Part shown: positions 16,778-23,588 of the stretch, in pieces
Position numbering within the stretch: position 1 is the first letter of the stretch
Layout of the letters: every line of letters begins with the position of its first letter
Source of the DNA: Perlabentimonas sp964490015
GTDB taxonomy: Bacteria; Bacteroidota; Bacteroidia; Bacteroidales; Tenuifilaceae
Reading direction: 5' to 3'
DNA: 23,588 bases
Assembly: GCA_964490015.1 (NCBI GenBank)
Contig: CAZBBA010000066.1
Coordinates: 1 to 23,588 of the forward strand
Translations under genes and position numbers: made by a program
Notes under the pieces: model-generated
The model's input: the letters and a program-made list of their open reading frames with translations, nothing else
Databases searched by the model: none
What the model was told of the DNA's origin: nothing

Positions 16778-17332
16778 ATGGGTCTTGTAGTTAGCTTCTC
16801 GCACCGAAAAATCCAGCAAGGTAACATTAAGGAGTTTGAAAAGCTCTTTCGAAAACTTTATGCTGATTTGTGCCACTATGCATTCAAATACTTAAAGGAC
16901 ATGGATGCTGCTGAGGAGATAGTCCAGGATCTATTCTATAGTTACTGGAAAAACAGGGAACGGATTGAGGTGAAAACATCGCTTAAATCCTACCTCTATC
17001 AGGCAACAAAAAACAGATGCCTAAAGGCTATTGAGCATAACGCCGTAAAGGAAAAATATACTCGCGAGCTTCAAGTACAGAACCTGACCGAAACGCCTGA
17101 AGCATCGCAGGAGATTGAAACCGAGGAGCTAACTCAGATTATCGACAAAACCCTTGATCAACTCCCCGAAAGGTGTCGCGAGATTTTTGTGATGAGCCGC
17201 TTTGATGGACTGAAATATGCCGAGATTGCGGAGAAATTATCCGTATCGGTGAAAACCGTGGAGGCTAACATGGGCAAGGCGCTTAAACTTTTTAGGATAA
17301 ACCTGCAACAGTACAACCAAATTCCTTGCTAA
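16778..17332 (+). CDS. ECF-family RNA polymerase sigma factor
   Basis: A 184-residue sigma-70 factor with only regions 2 and 4, the ECF layout. Region 2 (about 18-85) has FEKLFRKLYADL, AAEEIVQDLFYSYW and SYLYQATKNRCL. Region 4 (about 120-175) has LPERCREIFVMSRFDGL and the helix-turn-helix YAEIAEKLSVSVKTVEANMG. The motifs are intact, unlike the fused sigma-like domain at 6183. I chose the ATG at 16778 rather than the TTG at 16766 because of the promoter position. The anti-sigma gene follows 13 bases later, so the factor should be held inactive by that FecR-type protein. Target genes are unknown; the neighbouring exported paralogues are natural candidates. Confidence 0.95.
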   Translation: MGLVVSFSHRKIQQGNIKEFEKLFRKLYADLCHYAFKYLKDMDAAEEIVQDLFYSYWKNRERIEVKTSLKSYLYQATKNRCLKAIEHNAVKEKYTRELQVQNLTETPEASQEIETEELTQIIDKTLDQLPERCREIFVMSRFDGLKYAEIAEKLSVSVKTVEANMGKALKLFRINLQQYNQIPC

Positions 17333-17345
17333 CAACCAACATACC

Positions 17346-18356
17346 ATGAAACTGAGCTTAGACATACCAAAGGATTGCAATGCCATAGCAAAGTATATCG
17401 CTGGTGAGATGTCGCCATCGGAGGTTGAAGCATTTGAGACTATGGTGAATAGCCACCCCGATAACTACGCACTACTCGAAATGATGAAGAAAGATTGGCA
17501 ACAAATAGGTAATACCACAGTGAAAACACCAAATGTAGACAAAGCTTGGCAAAACCTGCAGGCAAAACTCGAGAGCGAGACCCTAATTAATCATCAACGC
17601 CCAACAGCTCCCTTTTACAAACAAAATTGGATGCAGTTGGCTGCTGCGGTTGCTATAATACTTATTGTAAGTTCGGTTTACTTTACAACTGCACTAGTTG
17701 GGAACATTACCATTAAATCATCATCCGATTCAAGTACCCTTGTTCACACCCTGGCCGATGGGAGTAGGGTATACCTTGAAGCAAACTCAACACTGAGCTA
17801 TGACAAGCGATTTGGCAAGAACAATAGAGATATTTTCCTAAAAGGCGAAGCCTTTTTTGAGGTTACCCCCAATGCCAATCTGCCCTTTGAGGTTGAAACG
17901 CAAAACGCCAAGGTAAAGGTACTGGGAACCTCATTTACAGTAAAAGCAATAGATAATGCCGATTTTGAGGTTGTGGTAGAAACGGGTACCGTTAATGTTT
18001 CGGCAAAGGCCGACAACGTTTCTGGGGTAATTGCCCAGGCAGGCGACCGGATTACTCTTGTAAACAACAAGCTTACCCGCTCTGCTGGGCTGATCGATCC
18101 AACAAAGAAATTCCTGAATCAGCGTTTCCAGTTTAAGGACGAGCAGCTGGCAAACATTGTCAATGTTATTAATAAAACCTACGGCGTTAATATAATTATT
18201 GGCACTCCAGGGATTGAAACCCGAACGCTCACCGTTACATTTATGAATAACTCTGTACCCTCAATGGTTGAGGTAATCTGCGCCACTCTGGGGCTAGAGT
18301 CCGATTTTGATGCAAATACAATAACCCTACGCCAAGCAGTAGATGGTAGCGAGTAG
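17346..18356 (+). CDS. FecR-type anti-sigma factor
   Basis: A 336-residue single-pass inner-membrane protein. The cytosolic part (1-93) contains YIAGEMSPSE and the VDKAW motif (64-68), which normally binds the sigma factor. A membrane helix spans about 97-118. The periplasmic FecR domain (135-240) has LADGSRVYLEANSTL and GEAFFEV. A DUF4974-like domain ends the protein (about 258-330), and in known systems this part contacts the STN domain of the receptor. The Gly-Thr of VLGTSFTV (194-195) corresponds to the self-cleavage site described for some Pseudomonas FecR-type proteins. Its 3' end overlaps the STN protein gene by 14 bases, so the three genes form a coupled unit. Confidence 0.93.
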   Translation: MKLSLDIPKDCNAIAKYIAGEMSPSEVEAFETMVNSHPDNYALLEMMKKDWQQIGNTTVKTPNVDKAWQNLQAKLESETLINHQRPTAPFYKQNWMQLAAAVAIILIVSSVYFTTALVGNITIKSSSDSSTLVHTLADGSRVYLEANSTLSYDKRFGKNNRDIFLKGEAFFEVTPNANLPFEVETQNAKVKVLGTSFTVKAIDNADFEVVVETGTVNVSAKADNVSGVIAQAGDRITLVNNKLTRSAGLIDPTKKFLNQRFQFKDEQLANIVNVINKTYGVNIIIGTPGIETRTLTVTFMNNSVPSMVEVICATLGLESDFDANTITLRQAVDGSE

Positions 18357-19938
18357 TTGCCATAGAGTACGATCCTTTTTACATTCATTTCCAATTTTTT
18401 GGGGACTGTTAGTTTTATGTAGCGTAACCCCAGGCCAATTGCAAGGACAGGTTATTAATGAGGAAATTTTCGACAAAAAGGTTACCCTTCCCAAACAGAG
18501 AACAACAGTATATCAGGCGCTAAATCAGCTATCCGATAGCATTGGATACCTATTTGCTTACGATAGTAAGCTGGTTGATAGCGATCGAAGAATTAGAACC
18601 AATATTACCCGAATACCACTTAGGAAAGCCCTTGGCCAAATTCTGGCCGACACAACACTAGGATTTAGGGTTATTGACAGGCATATACTGATCTTCTCCA
18701 ACACTAAATCCGATACCTTATCATATCTAAACGAATCCACCGACACAACCCGTTTCTATTCCGTTCGAGGGCGTGTGCTCGACTCGCAAACGCGAAAACC
18801 TCTTCCCTACGTTACCGTGGGAATTCCCGAAATTGCCCTTGGAAGTGTTACTAACCAGGAGGGAGCATTTTTGCTCAAAATTGATAGAGGGGTTGATGTT
18901 ACACATCTGAGTATATCGCATATTGGCTACCGTAAAGTGGTTATTCCCATCAATCTGCTTCGAATAGAACCAGTTGATATCTTTCTCGAAACCGACTATA
19001 TTTCCATACAGGAAGTGATTATCCGAAATATCGATCCCCGCATGCTGGTTCGTGAAGCGTTGGATAAGATATCCGATAACTTTAGCCCATCACCAACCTA
19101 TCACACTGCATTTTACCGCGAGGGCGTGGTGAAAAGCGGAAAATTTCAAAACTACTCTGAGGCTATCTTTAGGATTTACAAATCGGCCTACTCAAAAAAA
19201 ATTGAAACCGATCAGGTTAAGCTGCTCAAATCGAGAAAGACTCAGAATCTTGAGCCAACCGATACGCTTAGCATTAAGCTTCGCGGTGGAATTAACAGTT
19301 CCCTAACTCTTGATATTGTCAAAAATATTCCCTTTTACCTCGAAGAGGATTATGCTGATTTCTACACCTTTACCCGTAAAGATATAGTAACCTTCGGCGA
19401 TCGTATTGCATATGCTATCGCTTTCGATCAGAAGGAGTCCTCTATCGAACCGCTCATTGTTGGCACTCTATATATTGATGTGGATAATTTGGCCATACTT
19501 GGAGCCGATCTCGAAATCAATCCCAAAAATATTGTTCGCGCAACCGATCAGTTTGTGCATAAAGGTAACCGACGCTTCCGCTTTAAGCCCGAAAGCATAA
19601 AGTACTCTGTTCGGTACACAAACCTGAATGGCGTGTACCACCTTTCGCATGTTAGGGGCGATTTAAACTTTAAGTATAGACTTCGCCGAAGTTTTTCCAT
19701 GAACTCGTTTCACCTTTTCTTTGAGTTGGCCGTAACACAAATCGATTCGCTTAACGTTACTCGTTTCGCTCGAAACGAGATTGAACCCACCCAAAATGTT
19801 TTCCTCGATAATGCCTACGTGTATGACCAGGTTTTTTGGAAAGACCTTAACATAATTCCACCCGAGAAAAGCGTTTTTGAAGCGCTAAAGGACATAAACC
19901 TCAAGATTGAAGAGATACAGCACCCATCCAATCGCTAG
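18343..19938 (+). CDS. Exported STN + CarboxypepD_reg protein lacking a TonB-dependent barrel
   Basis: A 531-residue protein. A signal sequence (about 10-36, ending QLQGQ) is followed by an STN-like domain (about 42-120: TVYQALNQLSDSIGYLFAYD, IPLRKALGQIL). Next come a CarboxypepD_reg-like domain (about 139-217: VRGRVLDSQTRKPLPYVTV, GSVTNQEGAF, SHIGYRK) and a C-terminal domain (230-525) paralogous to that of the protein at 15398 (FYRE, DTLSIKLRGG, GTLYIDVDNLAI). STN domains usually sit on TonB-dependent receptors and signal to FecR. Here no plug or barrel follows and the protein is far too short to contain one. The start overlaps fecR by 14 bases, in another frame. Inferred role: the periplasmic partner that passes a signal to the FecR protein. 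Confidence 0.85.
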   Translation: MVASSCHRVRSFLHSFPIFWGLLVLCSVTPGQLQGQVINEEIFDKKVTLPKQRTTVYQALNQLSDSIGYLFAYDSKLVDSDRRIRTNITRIPLRKALGQILADTTLGFRVIDRHILIFSNTKSDTLSYLNESTDTTRFYSVRGRVLDSQTRKPLPYVTVGIPEIALGSVTNQEGAFLLKIDRGVDVTHLSISHIGYRKVVIPINLLRIEPVDIFLETDYISIQEVIIRNIDPRMLVREALDKISDNFSPSPTYHTAFYREGVVKSGKFQNYSEAIFRIYKSAYSKKIETDQVKLLKSRKTQNLEPTDTLSIKLRGGINSSLTLDIVKNIPFYLEEDYADFYTFTRKDIVTFGDRIAYAIAFDQKESSIEPLIVGTLYIDVDNLAILGADLEINPKNIVRATDQFVHKGNRRFRFKPESIKYSVRYTNLNGVYHLSHVRGDLNFKYRLRRSFSMNSFHLFFELAVTQIDSLNVTRFARNEIEPTQNVFLDNAYVYDQVFWKDLNIIPPEKSVFEALKDINLKIEEIQHPSNR

Positions 19939-20019
19939 CGTAACATTACCTGTCAAAAATCATGGTGTAAATCATCCCATTTTCAGGTTAAAGCTTTTCC
20001 TCAATCCATCCAAACTAGC

Positions 20020-20027
20020 TATATTTG
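20020..20027 (+). promoter_or_regulatory. Putative -7 promoter element of the suf operon
   Basis: TATATTTG fits TAnnTTTG and predicts transcription from about 20034, giving a leader of about 113 bases before sufB. No clear -33 element was seen. Confidence 0.5.
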
Positions 20028-20035
20028 CAATTTAT

Positions 20036-20070
20036 TTAGATTAATTCCAATCTAATTGTTATTAATCTAA
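20036..20070. repeat. TTAGATT/AATCTAA repeats at the start of the suf leader
   Basis: TTAGATT (20036-20042) and AATCTAA (20049-20055) form a perfect 7-bp palindrome with a 6-base spacer. A further AATCTAA occurs at 20064-20070, 15 bases from the second copy. The cluster lies at the predicted transcription start and could be an operator for a suf regulator; the regulator is not identifiable. It does not resemble an IscR type 1 or type 2 site. Confidence 0.45.
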
Positions 20071-20146
20071 CAGGCGGTTAAACAATAGCCGCTTTTAGAT
20101 GTTCACTTGTTTTATATCTAATGAATAAATGCAAACCGTAAATTAA

Positions 20147-21595
20147 ATGGCCAACGATCAGGATAAAATACTCGATGAGGTAACCAGCTCGGAATATAAG
20201 TACGGATTTGTTACCGATATCGAAACCGAAACCATTCCCAAGGGGTTAAGCGAAGAGGTGGTGAGGCTAATTTCTCAGAAAAAGGAGGAACCTGAGTGGA
20301 TGCTCGAGTTCCGACTAAAAGCATACCGCCATTGGCTAACCATGGAAATGCCCCAGTGGGCGCATTTAACTATTCCTGAAATAGATTTTCAGGATGTAAT
20401 CTACTACGCTGCCCCCAAGCAGAAAGCTAAGCTTAACAGCTTAGATGAGGTTGACCCCGAGCTGCTCGACACATTCAATCGTTTGGGCATCCCCCTCGAG
20501 GAGCAAAAAATGCTTTCGGGCGTTGCCGTTGATGCGGTTATGGATAGCATTTCCGTTAAAACTACGTTTCGCGAAACTCTAGCCGAGCAGGGTATCATTT
20601 TCTGCTCCATGAGCGAGGCCATTCGCGAACATCCCGATTTGGTGAAGAAATACCTAGCATCAGTTGTGCCCGTTACCGACAACTACTTTGCAGCCCTAAA
20701 CTCGGCTGTATTCAGCGATGGTAGCTTTTGCTACATCCCAAAGGGCGTTCGCTGCCCAATGGAACTGAGTACATACTTCCGTATAAATGCTGCCAATACG
20801 GGGCAATTTGAGCGTACGCTCATTGTGGCCGACGACGACAGCTACGTATCGTACCTCGAAGGCTGCACCGCTCCTCAGCGCGACGAAAACCAGCTGCATG
20901 CAGCTGTTGTGGAAATTGTGGCCATGGAGAATGCCGATGTTAAGTACTCAACCGTTCAAAACTGGTATCCAGGCGATAAGAATGGCAAAGGAGGAATATA
21001 CAATTTTGTAACCAAACGGGGCATCTGCAAGGGTAAGAACAGTAAGATTTCGTGGACGCAGGTCGAAACCGGATCGGCAGTTACCTGGAAGTACCCCAGC
21101 TGCATTCTCTTGGGCGATAACTCATACGGCGAGTTCTACTCCGTAGCGGTAACCAACAACCACCAGCAGGCCGATACTGGAACCAAGATGATCCATATTG
21201 GCAAAAACACTAAAAGCCGGATTGTATCCAAAGGGATTTCGGCGGGAGTCAGCAACAACAGCTACCGCGGTCTGGTTAAGGTGGTTAAGGCAGCCGAGAA
21301 TGCCCGCAATTTCTCGCAGTGCGACTCTCTATTGCTTGGCGATAAGTGTGGAGCACATACTTTCCCTTACATTGAGGTCGATAACCCAACCGCTATTGTA
21401 GAGCACGAGGCCACCACATCGAAAATTGGCGAGGATCAGATATTCTACTGCAATCAGAGAGGAATCTCCACCGAGGATGCCGTGGCGTTAATTATTAATG
21501 GCTACGCCAAGGAGGTTTTAAATAAGTTGCCCATGGAGTTTGCCGTGGAAGCGCAGAAACTGCTTGCAATCAGCCTTGAGGGTAGCGTGGGGTAG
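20147..21595 (+). CDS. sufB: Fe-S cluster assembly scaffold protein SufB
   Basis: Scaffold subunit of the SufBCD complex, which builds iron-sulfur clusters in the cytoplasm and is the main such system in many Bacteroidota. The 482-residue protein shows YLEGCTAPQ (Cys 240), SYGEFYSVAVTNNHQQADTG, SRIVSKGIS and the conserved NFSQCDSLLLG (Cys 392) that takes part in sulfur transfer and cluster building in characterised SufB. HTFPYIEVDN and HEATTSKIGEDQIFY complete the C-terminal signature. sufC and probable sufD follow, but each spacer holds an unrelated four-helix-bundle gene. The final G of the stop codon is the first base of the left inverted repeat of the first inserted cassette. Confidence 0.98.
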   Translation: MANDQDKILDEVTSSEYKYGFVTDIETETIPKGLSEEVVRLISQKKEEPEWMLEFRLKAYRHWLTMEMPQWAHLTIPEIDFQDVIYYAAPKQKAKLNSLDEVDPELLDTFNRLGIPLEEQKMLSGVAVDAVMDSISVKTTFRETLAEQGIIFCSMSEAIREHPDLVKKYLASVVPVTDNYFAALNSAVFSDGSFCYIPKGVRCPMELSTYFRINAANTGQFERTLIVADDDSYVSYLEGCTAPQRDENQLHAAVVEIVAMENADVKYSTVQNWYPGDKNGKGGIYNFVTKRGICKGKNSKISWTQVETGSAVTWKYPSCILLGDNSYGEFYSVAVTNNHQQADTGTKMIHIGKNTKSRIVSKGISAGVSNNSYRGLVKVVKAAENARNFSQCDSLLLGDKCGAHTFPYIEVDNPTAIVEHEATTSKIGEDQIFYCNQRGISTEDAVALIINGYAKEVLNKLPMEFAVEAQKLLAISLEGSVG

Positions 21596-21643
21596 AGGAA
21601 GTAGAGGAATTTGAGGAAGAAAAGGAAGAAACGGAAGGGTTGA
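21595..21643 (+). repeat. Left inverted-repeat arm of the first IVP cassette
   Basis: A purine-rich arm built of GAGGAAG-like units. GAGGAAG (21595-21601) matches CTTCCTC at 22194-22200, TTTGAGGAAG (21610-21619) matches CTTCCTCAAA at 22164-22173, and GGTTGA (21638-21643) has the counterpart TCAACC at 22154-22159. Confidence 0.7.
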
Positions 21644-21689
21644 TATCGTTGGAGGTTTTAGGGAACGGTTTAAATTGAAAAACAGGAAG

Positions 21690-22100
21690 ATGATGGAACC
21701 AAAGAAATCTGAAAAATCGGAATCATTTACCGATTTGTTGGTTTGGCAGAAAGCCCATAATCTCACCCTCTTAGTCTATCAATTAACAAAGATTTTTCCC
21801 AAGGATGAGGTTTTTGCTTTAACGTCTCAGTTTCGCCGTTCAGCGATTTCCGTTTCAGCAAACATTGCCGAAGGCTTTAAAAAAATGGGAAAGAAAGATA
21901 AATTGAGGTTTTTCAATATTGCTCAGGGCAGTCTAGAGGAGAGTAAGTATTACTCCATTTTATCGAAAGATCTTGATTACATTAAAGATACCGAATTTAC
22001 TGTTTTATGGGAAAGCTGTAATGAGGTTGGTTATTTACTAAGTACTTATTGCAAGGCCATTAAACAACAACTAATAACAAGTGCAAAAATAACGAAGTGA
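21690..22100 (+). CDS. Four-helix-bundle (S23/IVP family) protein inserted between sufB and sufC
   Basis: A 136-residue protein with the family landmarks DLLVWQKAH (16-23), LTSQFRRSAISVSANIAEG (44-62), then KLRFFNIAQGSLEE and a long C-terminal helix. The family includes proteins encoded in 23S rRNA intervening sequences, and Avd of diversity-generating retroelements is a structural relative; members are all-helical and several bind nucleic acid. The start is ATGATG at 21690 (21693 is also possible), preferred to a TTG at 21675. It is bracketed by inverted repeats. Codon use is more AT-rich than in sufB or sufC, suggesting acquisition. No reverse transcriptase or template repeat is nearby. Function unknown. 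Confidence 0.88.
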   Translation: MMEPKKSEKSESFTDLLVWQKAHNLTLLVYQLTKIFPKDEVFALTSQFRRSAISVSANIAEGFKKMGKKDKLRFFNIAQGSLEESKYYSILSKDLDYIKDTEFTVLWESCNEVGYLLSTYCKAIKQQLITSAKITK

Positions 22101-22153
22101 TAGAGGAAAAACTTGGAATAGATTAAGAAGTAATCAAGAAGAATTGGCAAGGG

Positions 22154-22200
22154 TCAACCTCACCTTCCTCAAACTTTCTTATTCTTCCTAAATCTTCCTC
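22154..22200 (-). repeat. Right inverted-repeat arm of the first IVP cassette
   Basis: A pyrimidine-rich arm complementary, with gaps, to 21595-21643. It ends 25 bases before the sufC start. Confidence 0.7.
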
Positions 22201-22225
22201 GCACTTCATAAACTTTAAGTTAAAT

Positions 22226-22978
22226 ATGTTATCAATTAAAAACCTACACGCCAGCATCAACGGAAAAGAGATTCTTAAGGGAATTAACCTCGAGATAAAA
22301 CCTGGCGAAATTCACGCTATCATGGGGCCCAACGGATCGGGGAAAAGTACTCTAAGTGCAGTGCTTGCTGGTCGCGAGTTGTTTGAGGTAACCCAGGGCG
22401 AGGTAACCTTTAACGGGAAAGATATTTTTGAGCTATCGCCCGAGGAGCGCTCACGCGAGGGGTTATTCCTTAGCTTCCAGTACCCAGTGGAGATTCCAGG
22501 GGTTAGCATGGTAAACTTTATGAAAACCGCGCTCAACGAGCATCGCAAGCACAAAGGGCTTGAGCCTGTTACGGCATCCGATTTCCTTAAGCTGATGCGC
22601 GAGCGCAAGGAGCTGGTCGAGATCGACTCGGCGCTAACCAATCGTGCTGTAAACGAGGGATTCTCGGGTGGTGAGAAGAAGAAGAACGAGATTTTTCAGA
22701 TGGCAATGCTTGAGCCCATGCTGGCCATACTCGACGAAACCGATTCGGGTCTCGATATCGATGCGCTGCGAATTGTGGCCAACGGCGTAAACAAGCTAAA
22801 GCGCCCCGATAATGCGACTATCGTTATAACCCATTACCAGCGATTGCTCGATTATATAGTGCCCGATTTTGTGCATATCCTATACAATGGTCGCATTGTG
22901 AAAACCGGTGGCAAGGAGCTTGCCCTTGAGCTGGAGGATAAAGGGTACGATTGGATTAAGAATGGAGAAGAGGAATAA
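22226..22978 (+). CDS. sufC: Fe-S cluster assembly ATPase SufC
   Basis: ABC-type ATPase subunit of SufBCD, cytoplasmic and not a transporter; ATP hydrolysis drives rearrangement of the SufB-SufD pair during cluster assembly. The 250-residue protein has Walker A GPNGSGKST (34-42), the Q-loop SFQYP, signature FSGGEKKKNE (146-155), Walker B LAILDE (167-171) followed by the D-loop SGLD, and the switch His in THYQRLL (203). FSGGEKKKNE is characteristic of SufC. It is separated from sufB by 630 bases containing the first inserted cassette. Confidence 0.98.
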   Translation: MLSIKNLHASINGKEILKGINLEIKPGEIHAIMGPNGSGKSTLSAVLAGRELFEVTQGEVTFNGKDIFELSPEERSREGLFLSFQYPVEIPGVSMVNFMKTALNEHRKHKGLEPVTASDFLKLMRERKELVEIDSALTNRAVNEGFSGGEKKKNEIFQMAMLEPMLAILDETDSGLDIDALRIVANGVNKLKRPDNATIVITHYQRLLDYIVPDFVHILYNGRIVKTGGKELALELEDKGYDWIKNGEEE

Positions 22979-23002
22979 ACGGAATGCTAAATAAAAATTT
23001 AA

Positions 23003-23032
23003 GAATATTGATTAACGATTTTTGAACTAAGA
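23003..23032 (+). repeat. Left inverted-repeat arm of the second IVP cassette
   Basis: Contains GATTAACGAT (23010-23019), whose exact reverse complement occurs at 23492-23501. GAATA before it and a TTGAAC-TAAGA-like part after it also have imperfect counterparts in the right arm. Confidence 0.65.
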
Positions 23033-23095
23033 CTTTAGTAAACACCTTTGAATTGAGTTAACTGGTTTTGTGATTAGTAACAAATATTCCTAAAT

Positions 23096-23455
23096 ATGAA
23101 TAGATTTGATTTGGAGGAAAGGCTTATATCCTTTGCAGTTCTAATAGTCGACATATCTGAGTCGATGCCAAAGTCATATGCAGGAAATCATCTTTCTGGA
23201 CAACTCTTGCGATCTGGAACCTCCCCAGCCCTAAACTACGGTGAAGCGCAGGGTGGAGAATCAAGGAAAGGTTTTAGTCATAAAATCAAAGTTGTGTTAA
23301 AGGAGTTAAGAGAGACATATGTGTGTTTAAAAATTATTCAACGTTCAAGTCTTTTTACCGATGAGAATAAGTTAGCCAAGGCTTTAGTTGAAAATAATGA
23401 GTTAATTTCAATATTTGTGAAAAGTGCCGAAACTGCACAAAAAAATTTAGGATAA
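23096..23455 (+). CDS. Second four-helix-bundle (S23/IVP-like) protein, between sufC and sufD
   Basis: A 119-residue helical protein of a subtype different from the one at 21690. It has FDLEERLISFAV (4-15), GNHLSGQLLRSGTSPALNYG (30-49), AQGGESRKGFSHKIKVVLKE and LRETYVCLKII. These are the landmarks of the LEERL...NYGEAQ group of four-helix-bundle proteins. The start ATG at 23096 lies 117 bases after sufC. It is AT-rich compared with the suf genes and bracketed by inverted repeats around GATTAACGAT. Its presence in the same operon as a different family member points to repeated insertion. Function unknown. Confidence 0.88.
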   Translation: MNRFDLEERLISFAVLIVDISESMPKSYAGNHLSGQLLRSGTSPALNYGEAQGGESRKGFSHKIKVVLKELRETYVCLKIIQRSSLFTDENKLAKALVENNELISIFVKSAETAQKNLG

Positions 23456-23478
23456 AGCAAGTAATTCTATTGTTTTAA

Positions 23479-23515
23479 TCCTAAATCCAAGATCGTTAAT
23501 CCTTGTTCATTATTC
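23479..23515 (-). repeat. Right inverted-repeat arm of the second IVP cassette
   Basis: Read on the minus strand it gives GAATAATGAACAAG, GATTAACGAT and CTTGGATTTAGGA, aligning with the left arm apart from an 8-base insertion and scattered differences. It ends 13 bases before the sufD start. Confidence 0.65.
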
Positions 23516-23527
23516 AATTAATAAGAC

Positions 23528-23588
23528 ATGAACCCAACAATCACAATATCCCCCAAGGAGGAGCTAATCAACCTCTACATCGATAATC
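23528..23588 (+). CDS. sufD: Probable SufD, N-terminal fragment (3' end outside window)
   Basis: An ATG at 23528 opens a frame running to the window edge (MNPTITISPKEELINLYIDN). Only 20 residues are visible, too few for a motif. The call rests mainly on position after sufB and sufC and on the SufD-like opening helix. Confidence 0.6.
   Translation, partial: MNPTITISPKEELINLYIDN

Noticed and set aside
18343..19938. Truncated SusC/TonB-dependent receptor
   Set aside because: The C-terminal domain is complete and co-linear with that of the independent protein at 15398, and the frame is intact, so it is a real non-barrel protein rather than a broken receptor.
21690..23455. Diversity-generating retroelement (because Avd is a four-helix-bundle relative)
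   Set aside because: No reverse transcriptase, template repeat or variable repeat is in the window, and the neighbours are suf genes.
21595..23515. Conventional insertion sequences in the suf operon
   Set aside because: No transposase-like frame, no DDE or HUH motif and no target duplication could be recognised; only four-helix-bundle ORFs and inverted arms are present.

Overview
The window looks like chromosomal DNA of a Bacteroidota bacterium, probably from the Bacteroidales/Marinilabiliales side. Four things support this. ClpP and lysyl-tRNA synthetase read as Bacteroidota forms. Recognisable -7 elements follow the phylum's TAnnTTTG pattern and starts lack strong Shine-Dalgarno sites. FecR/DUF4974 anti-sigma proteins and CarboxypepD_reg-like exported proteins are present. 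No tRNA, rRNA, CRISPR array, transposase or phage gene was seen.

Layout. Positions 1-6085 are housekeeping: the 3' part of clpP (+), then a leftward lipA-lipB-recJ block (lipoate synthesis and a DNA repair nuclease), then lysS (+) with a strong terminator. Positions 6183-8543 hold a leftward pair, rlmN followed 3 bases later by an unusual gene. That gene fuses a degenerate ECF sigma-factor region to a membrane FecR anti-sigma region. A 374-base gene-free stretch follows. Positions 8918-11607 are rightward: a small lipoprotein, gpsA and pgi, ending in a terminator. Positions 11645-14439 hold a BamE/SmpA-like double module fused to a bile-acid:sodium-symporter-type transporter, then a PlsC-type acyltransferase. 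A leftward exported protein of unknown function (14449-15078) ends nine bases from the acyltransferase.

Positions 15398-19938 form a cell-surface-signalling-like locus. It has an exported CarboxypepD_reg protein, a classical ECF sigma factor, its FecR-type anti-sigma factor, and an exported protein with STN and CarboxypepD_reg modules whose gene overlaps fecR by 14 bases. The first and last proteins are clear paralogues over about 390 residues. No TonB-dependent barrel is present, so the usual receptor seems to be replaced by a small non-barrel STN protein.

Positions 20147-23588 are the suf iron-sulfur cluster assembly operon: sufB, sufC and the start of probable sufD. Each of the two spacers carries a gene of the four-helix-bundle/S23 family, the family of 23S rRNA intervening-sequence proteins and of the DGR accessory protein Avd. 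The two genes belong to different subtypes. Each is bracketed by imperfect inverted repeats of its own, unrelated to those of the other. I read them as two independent insertions of stem-loop-bounded IVP-type cassettes into one essential operon, and I consider this the best candidate for an under-described system here. The sigma/anti-sigma fusion, the barrel-less STN signalling locus and the BamE-transporter fusion come next.
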